This document shows, piece after piece, positions 6,093-8,147 of a stretch of 8,147 bases of DNA. The notes under the pieces are model-generated. The model saw only the letters and a list, made by a program, of their open reading frames with translations. It was not told the origin of the DNA and did not search any database. Within the stretch, counting starts at the first letter, position 1, and every line of letters begins with the position of its first letter. Both the position numbers and the translations under genes were made by a program. This DNA comes from an uncultured Rubrivivax sp. (lineage in GTDB: Bacteria > Pseudomonadota > Gammaproteobacteria > Burkholderiales > Burkholderiaceae_C): the NCBI GenBank assembly GCA_937975735.1, contig CALJUI010000181.1, positions 1-8,147 on the forward strand. Reading direction: 5' to 3'.

Positions 6093-7550
6093 ATGAAGCC
6101 AGACGACGCCCCCGCCCCGACCGCGCTGCCGATCAAGCTCGACAGCACCAGCAACGGCGAATTCGCGCCGGTGCCGCTGCCGCCCGCGGCGCGCCACGCG
6201 CGCGCGTTGGCGCTGGAGCAGATCGGCGACGCCGCGCGGAAGCTGGCGCTGCCGCGGCGGCGCTACCTGACGTCGATGCTGGGCGCGGCGGCCACGCTGT
6301 CCGCGTTCAACCAGGCCTTCGCGGCCGCCGGCCAGCGCGGCGGCGCCTTCGACGTGCCGCGCGAGGGCCGCTTCGAGCCGGCCGAGGCGAAGGAGGCGGT
6401 GGGCGGCGACGAGTTCATCTTCGACGTCCAGCTGCACCACGTGAACCCGCGCGGCGCCTGGCGCGCCAAGGCCGGGCCCAACGCCTTCCGCGGCCTGCCC
6501 AACGCCAACTGCGGCAAGGCCGACCACATCGAGTGCTTTTCCGCGGACGCCTTGCTCAAGGACGTGTTCCACGACAGCGACACCGTGATGGGCGTGCTGT
6601 CGCACGTGCCCGGCGGCGCCGACACCAACCCGCTGGACTTCGAGGCCGCCGGCGCCACGCGGCTGGCCGCCAACGCGCTCGACGGCACGGAACGGCTGCT
6701 GCTGCACGGCCGCTGCATGCCCACGCTGCCCGGCGAGATCGACGGCATGGCCGCGCAGGTGGAGGGCGCGCGCGGGCGCATCAGCGCGTTCAAGACCTAC
6801 ACGCAGTTCGGGCCCAGGGACGGCGCGGCCGGCTTCTTCCTGGACGACGAGCGCTTCGGCACGCCCTTCATCGAGCGCGCCCGCACGCTGGGCGTGCGCA
6901 ACATCGCCGTGCACAAGGGGCTGGCCTTCGGGTCGCGCGGGTACGAGTTCTCGTCGTCGCGCGACCTCGGCCCGGCGGGCAAGCGCCACCCCGACATGAA
7001 CTTCCTCGTCTACCACTCGGGCTTCGACACGCAGCGCAAGGAAGGCCCGTACGACGCCCAGGCCGGGTTCGGCGTCGACGCGCTGATCCGCTCGGTGCGC
7101 GAGGCCGGCAACCCGACGAACGTCTATGCCGAACTCGGCAGCACCTGGCGCTTCCTGATGCGCGACCCCGACCAGGCGGCGCACCTGCTGGGCAAGCTGC
7201 TGCTGACCTTCGGCGAAGACCGCATCCTGTGGGGCACCGACTCGATCTGGTACGGCAGCCCGCAGGACCAGATCCAGGCCTTCCGCGCCTTCCAGATCAG
7301 CGCCGAGTTCCAGCAGCGCTTCGGCTACCCGGCGCTGACGCCGTCCATCAAGCGCAAGATCTTCGGCCTGAACGCGGCCCGCGTGTACGGCATGGACGCC
7401 GCGGTGATGCGCCGCAAGCTCGCCAAGGACCGCGTGCAGAAGAGCCGGCTCGACTACCTGAACGACCCGCGCCCGAGCTTTGCCACCTACGGGCCGCGAA
7501 CGCGACGGGAGTTCGTGGCGTTTCGAAGGCTGACGGGGGATGCGCCGTAG
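6093..7550 (+). CDS. Tat-exported amidohydrolase (amidohydrolase_2 type, TIM-barrel metal hydrolase)
   Basis: 485 residues. After an unusually long 54-residue n-region comes a twin-arginine signal, RRRYLTSMLGAAATL at 55-69, with likely cleavage after NQAFA near 77. Folded, possibly metal-loaded export to the periplasm is implied. The barrel follows: D111-x-Q-x-H115-H in FIFDVQLHHVNP (strand 1), K234 in AFKTYTQFG, H274 in VHKGL, H308 in YHSGF and the catalytic aspartate D383 in WGTDSIWYG. These match the usual ligand positions of the amidohydrolase superfamily, except that the first His of the strand-1 HxH is Gln. Members act as hydrolases or non-oxidative decarboxylases; the substrate here cannot be read. 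The ATG at 6093 is chosen over the in-frame ATG at 5895 because it follows directly on the promoter and because the upstream codons overlap the divergent gene. It is transcribed alone, divergently from the protease operon. Confidence 0.88.
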   Translation: MKPDDAPAPTALPIKLDSTSNGEFAPVPLPPAARHARALALEQIGDAARKLALPRRRYLTSMLGAAATLSAFNQAFAAAGQRGGAFDVPREGRFEPAEAKEAVGGDEFIFDVQLHHVNPRGAWRAKAGPNAFRGLPNANCGKADHIECFSADALLKDVFHDSDTVMGVLSHVPGGADTNPLDFEAAGATRLAANALDGTERLLLHGRCMPTLPGEIDGMAAQVEGARGRISAFKTYTQFGPRDGAAGFFLDDERFGTPFIERARTLGVRNIAVHKGLAFGSRGYEFSSSRDLGPAGKRHPDMNFLVYHSGFDTQRKEGPYDAQAGFGVDALIRSVREAGNPTNVYAELGSTWRFLMRDPDQAAHLLGKLLLTFGEDRILWGTDSIWYGSPQDQIQAFRAFQISAEFQQRFGYPALTPSIKRKIFGLNAARVYGMDAAVMRRKLAKDRVQKSRLDYLNDPRPSFATYGPRTRREFVAFRRLTGDAP

Positions 7551-7582
7551 CGGCGGGATGGCGGGCGACAACTTCGAAGCGG

Positions 7583-7612
7583 TTGCGGTCGCCGGTTGCC
7601 GTCGGGCATAGT
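7583..7612 (+). promoter_or_regulatory. Weak candidate promoter ahead of the second MazG-like gene
   Basis: TTGCGG (7583-7588, three of six), an 18-base spacer, then CATAGT (7607-7612, four of six). The same CATAGT hexamer appears as the -10 candidate before the other MazG-like gene at 1825-1830. Transcription would start near 7618-7620, in the left arm of the hairpin at 7618-7637, about 150 bases before the coding region. Confidence 0.3.
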
Positions 7613-7617
7613 CGCGG

Positions 7618-7637
7618 TGACTGCTAGTAAGCAGTCA
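7618..7637. repeat. Perfect 8-bp hairpin: possible operator or terminator
   Basis: TGACTGCT, loop AGTA, AGCAGTCA. It lies 68 bases after the amidohydrolase stop. The flanking bases TTGTG are not a T tract, so an intrinsic terminator is only weakly supported. Its overlap with the predicted transcription start of the next gene would suit an operator or a 5'-end hairpin. A second small palindrome, TCCACAGTGGA, follows at 7660-7670. Confidence 0.45.
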
Positions 7638-7760
7638 TTGTGCGCATTGGCCATTGCGGTCCACAGTGGAGACAAGATTGGATGTGTACTTGCGCATCCT
7701 AGGCTGCCGCTCACTGTCCTAACGTGCTGGTCGCGTGTGCGCAATCCAGCCGCGCGAACC

Positions 7761-7766
7761 AGGGAG
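7761..7766 (+). promoter_or_regulatory. Ribosome binding site of the second MazG-like gene
   Basis: AGGGAG lies five bases before the ATG at 7772. It selects this start over the in-frame ATG at 7724, which has no such site and would add 16 residues of non-family sequence. Confidence 0.7.
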
Positions 7767-7771
7767 AAGAA

Positions 7772-8116
7772 ATGGCAGTCCGACCGCCAACGAGGAGTAC
7801 GAAGTCAACCAAGAGTGGATCGGCTGTTGCCGGTCTCCCAGCAGTTACGAGTTTCGCCGAATACCAAGCAATAGTGGAACGCACCGACGAGCGGCGATCC
7901 AGAGTTGTTTCGCTTATGGGCCTGGTTGGCGAGGTCGGTGACCTTCACAGCATGATGAAGAAGCTCATGCTCCAGAAGGCCAATCCGGCCTTTCGCACGG
8001 AGTTGCGAGAGGAGTTCGGGGATCTGCTTTGGTATTTGACAAGTTTGGCTTCCCTGTACGGGATCCCCTTGGAAGAAGTTGCCAATGCGAACGTGCGCTG
8101 CCCCCAGGTTTCGTAG
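7772..8116 (+). CDS. MazG-like nucleoside triphosphate pyrophosphohydrolase, short or truncated form
   Basis: 114 residues. A basic, Ser/Thr-rich N-terminal tail (1-25) precedes the helical MazG-like core: FAEYQAIVERTDE at 28-40, GLVGEVGDLHSMMKK with E54-x-x-D57, and EEFGDLLWYLTSLA with E81-x-x-D84. The second motif is canonical; the first has Asp at the position usually held by Glu. The core ends at GIPLEEVANANV, where relatives I recall continue with ANL-x-K and, in one large group, a C-terminal domain of 100 residues or more. Here only RCPQVS and a stop follow. This could be a natural short form, a frameshift at the C5 run 8101-8105 or a deletion. It differs clearly from the other MazG-like protein at 1888-2259, so it is not a recent duplicate. 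Base composition is nearer 55 percent GC, unlike the genes to the left, which suggests acquisition by transfer. Confidence 0.75.
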   Translation: MAVRPPTRSTKSTKSGSAVAGLPAVTSFAEYQAIVERTDERRSRVVSLMGLVGEVGDLHSMMKKLMLQKANPAFRTELREEFGDLLWYLTSLASLYGIPLEEVANANVRCPQVS

Positions 8117-8147
8117 CACTTCGGTCTAGAGCCCAGGGCTTTGCATC

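Noticed and set aside
5934..7571. A 545-codon minus-strand open frame antisense to the amidohydrolase
   Set aside because: It shows no domain and has Arg/Ala/Gly/Val/His-biased composition; the plus strand carries a clear enzyme with family motifs.
7596..7874. A 92-codon plus-strand open frame before the second MazG-like gene
   Set aside because: It overlaps the MazG-like gene in another frame, has no ribosome binding site or recognisable motif, and starts within the predicted promoter.
8130..8140. Small palindrome AGCCC-A-GGGCT after the last stop as a terminator
   Set aside because: A 5-bp stem with a one-base centre cannot form a stable hairpin, and only three T follow.

Overview
The window is GC-rich (roughly 70 percent by eye, lower at the right end). 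It reads as a chromosomal stretch of a betaproteobacterium, probably Burkholderiales. That placement is inference from codon use, from the Tat-exported amidohydrolase and from the secreted beta-strand-repeat protein. I saw no rRNA, tRNA, CRISPR array, transposase or phage gene.

Layout from left to right. (1) 1-1668, minus: the first 556 residues of a large secreted beta-strand-repeat surface protein that runs off the left edge. It has a signal peptide and an internally duplicated module of about 170-180 residues. (2) 1669-1887: divergent intergenic region. (3) 1888-2259, plus: a small MazG-like nucleotide pyrophosphohydrolase. (4) 2260-2425: convergent intergenic region with a two-tier inverted repeat that may be a terminator. 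(5) 5914 down to 2426, minus: a tight three-gene operon. Its first gene is a secreted trypsin-like protease fused to a six-bladed NHL propeller. The second is a secreted protein I do not recognise, starting at TTG behind a good ribosome binding site inside the end of the first gene. The third is a membrane protein I do not recognise, with one transmembrane helix at each end, and its ATG overlaps the preceding TGA. (6) 5915-6092: divergent intergenic region with a good sigma70-type promoter for the gene to its right, placed so that the mRNA would be nearly or fully leaderless. (7) 6093-7550, plus: a twin-arginine-exported amidohydrolase of the amidohydrolase_2 type. (8) 7551-7771: intergenic, with a possible promoter and a perfect 8-bp hairpin, where base composition drops. 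(9) 7772-8116, plus: a second MazG-like pyrophosphohydrolase from a different branch, ending abruptly after the nuclease-like core.

The most promising candidate for an undescribed system is the three-gene operon at 2426-5914. All three products appear to be exported or membrane-anchored, and the genes are translationally linked, so they probably act together in the envelope: a protease with a propeller scaffold, a soluble partner and a membrane-tethered partner. The sequence does not reveal the substrate or signal. Many long alternative-frame reading frames in this region are artefacts of high GC and were left out.
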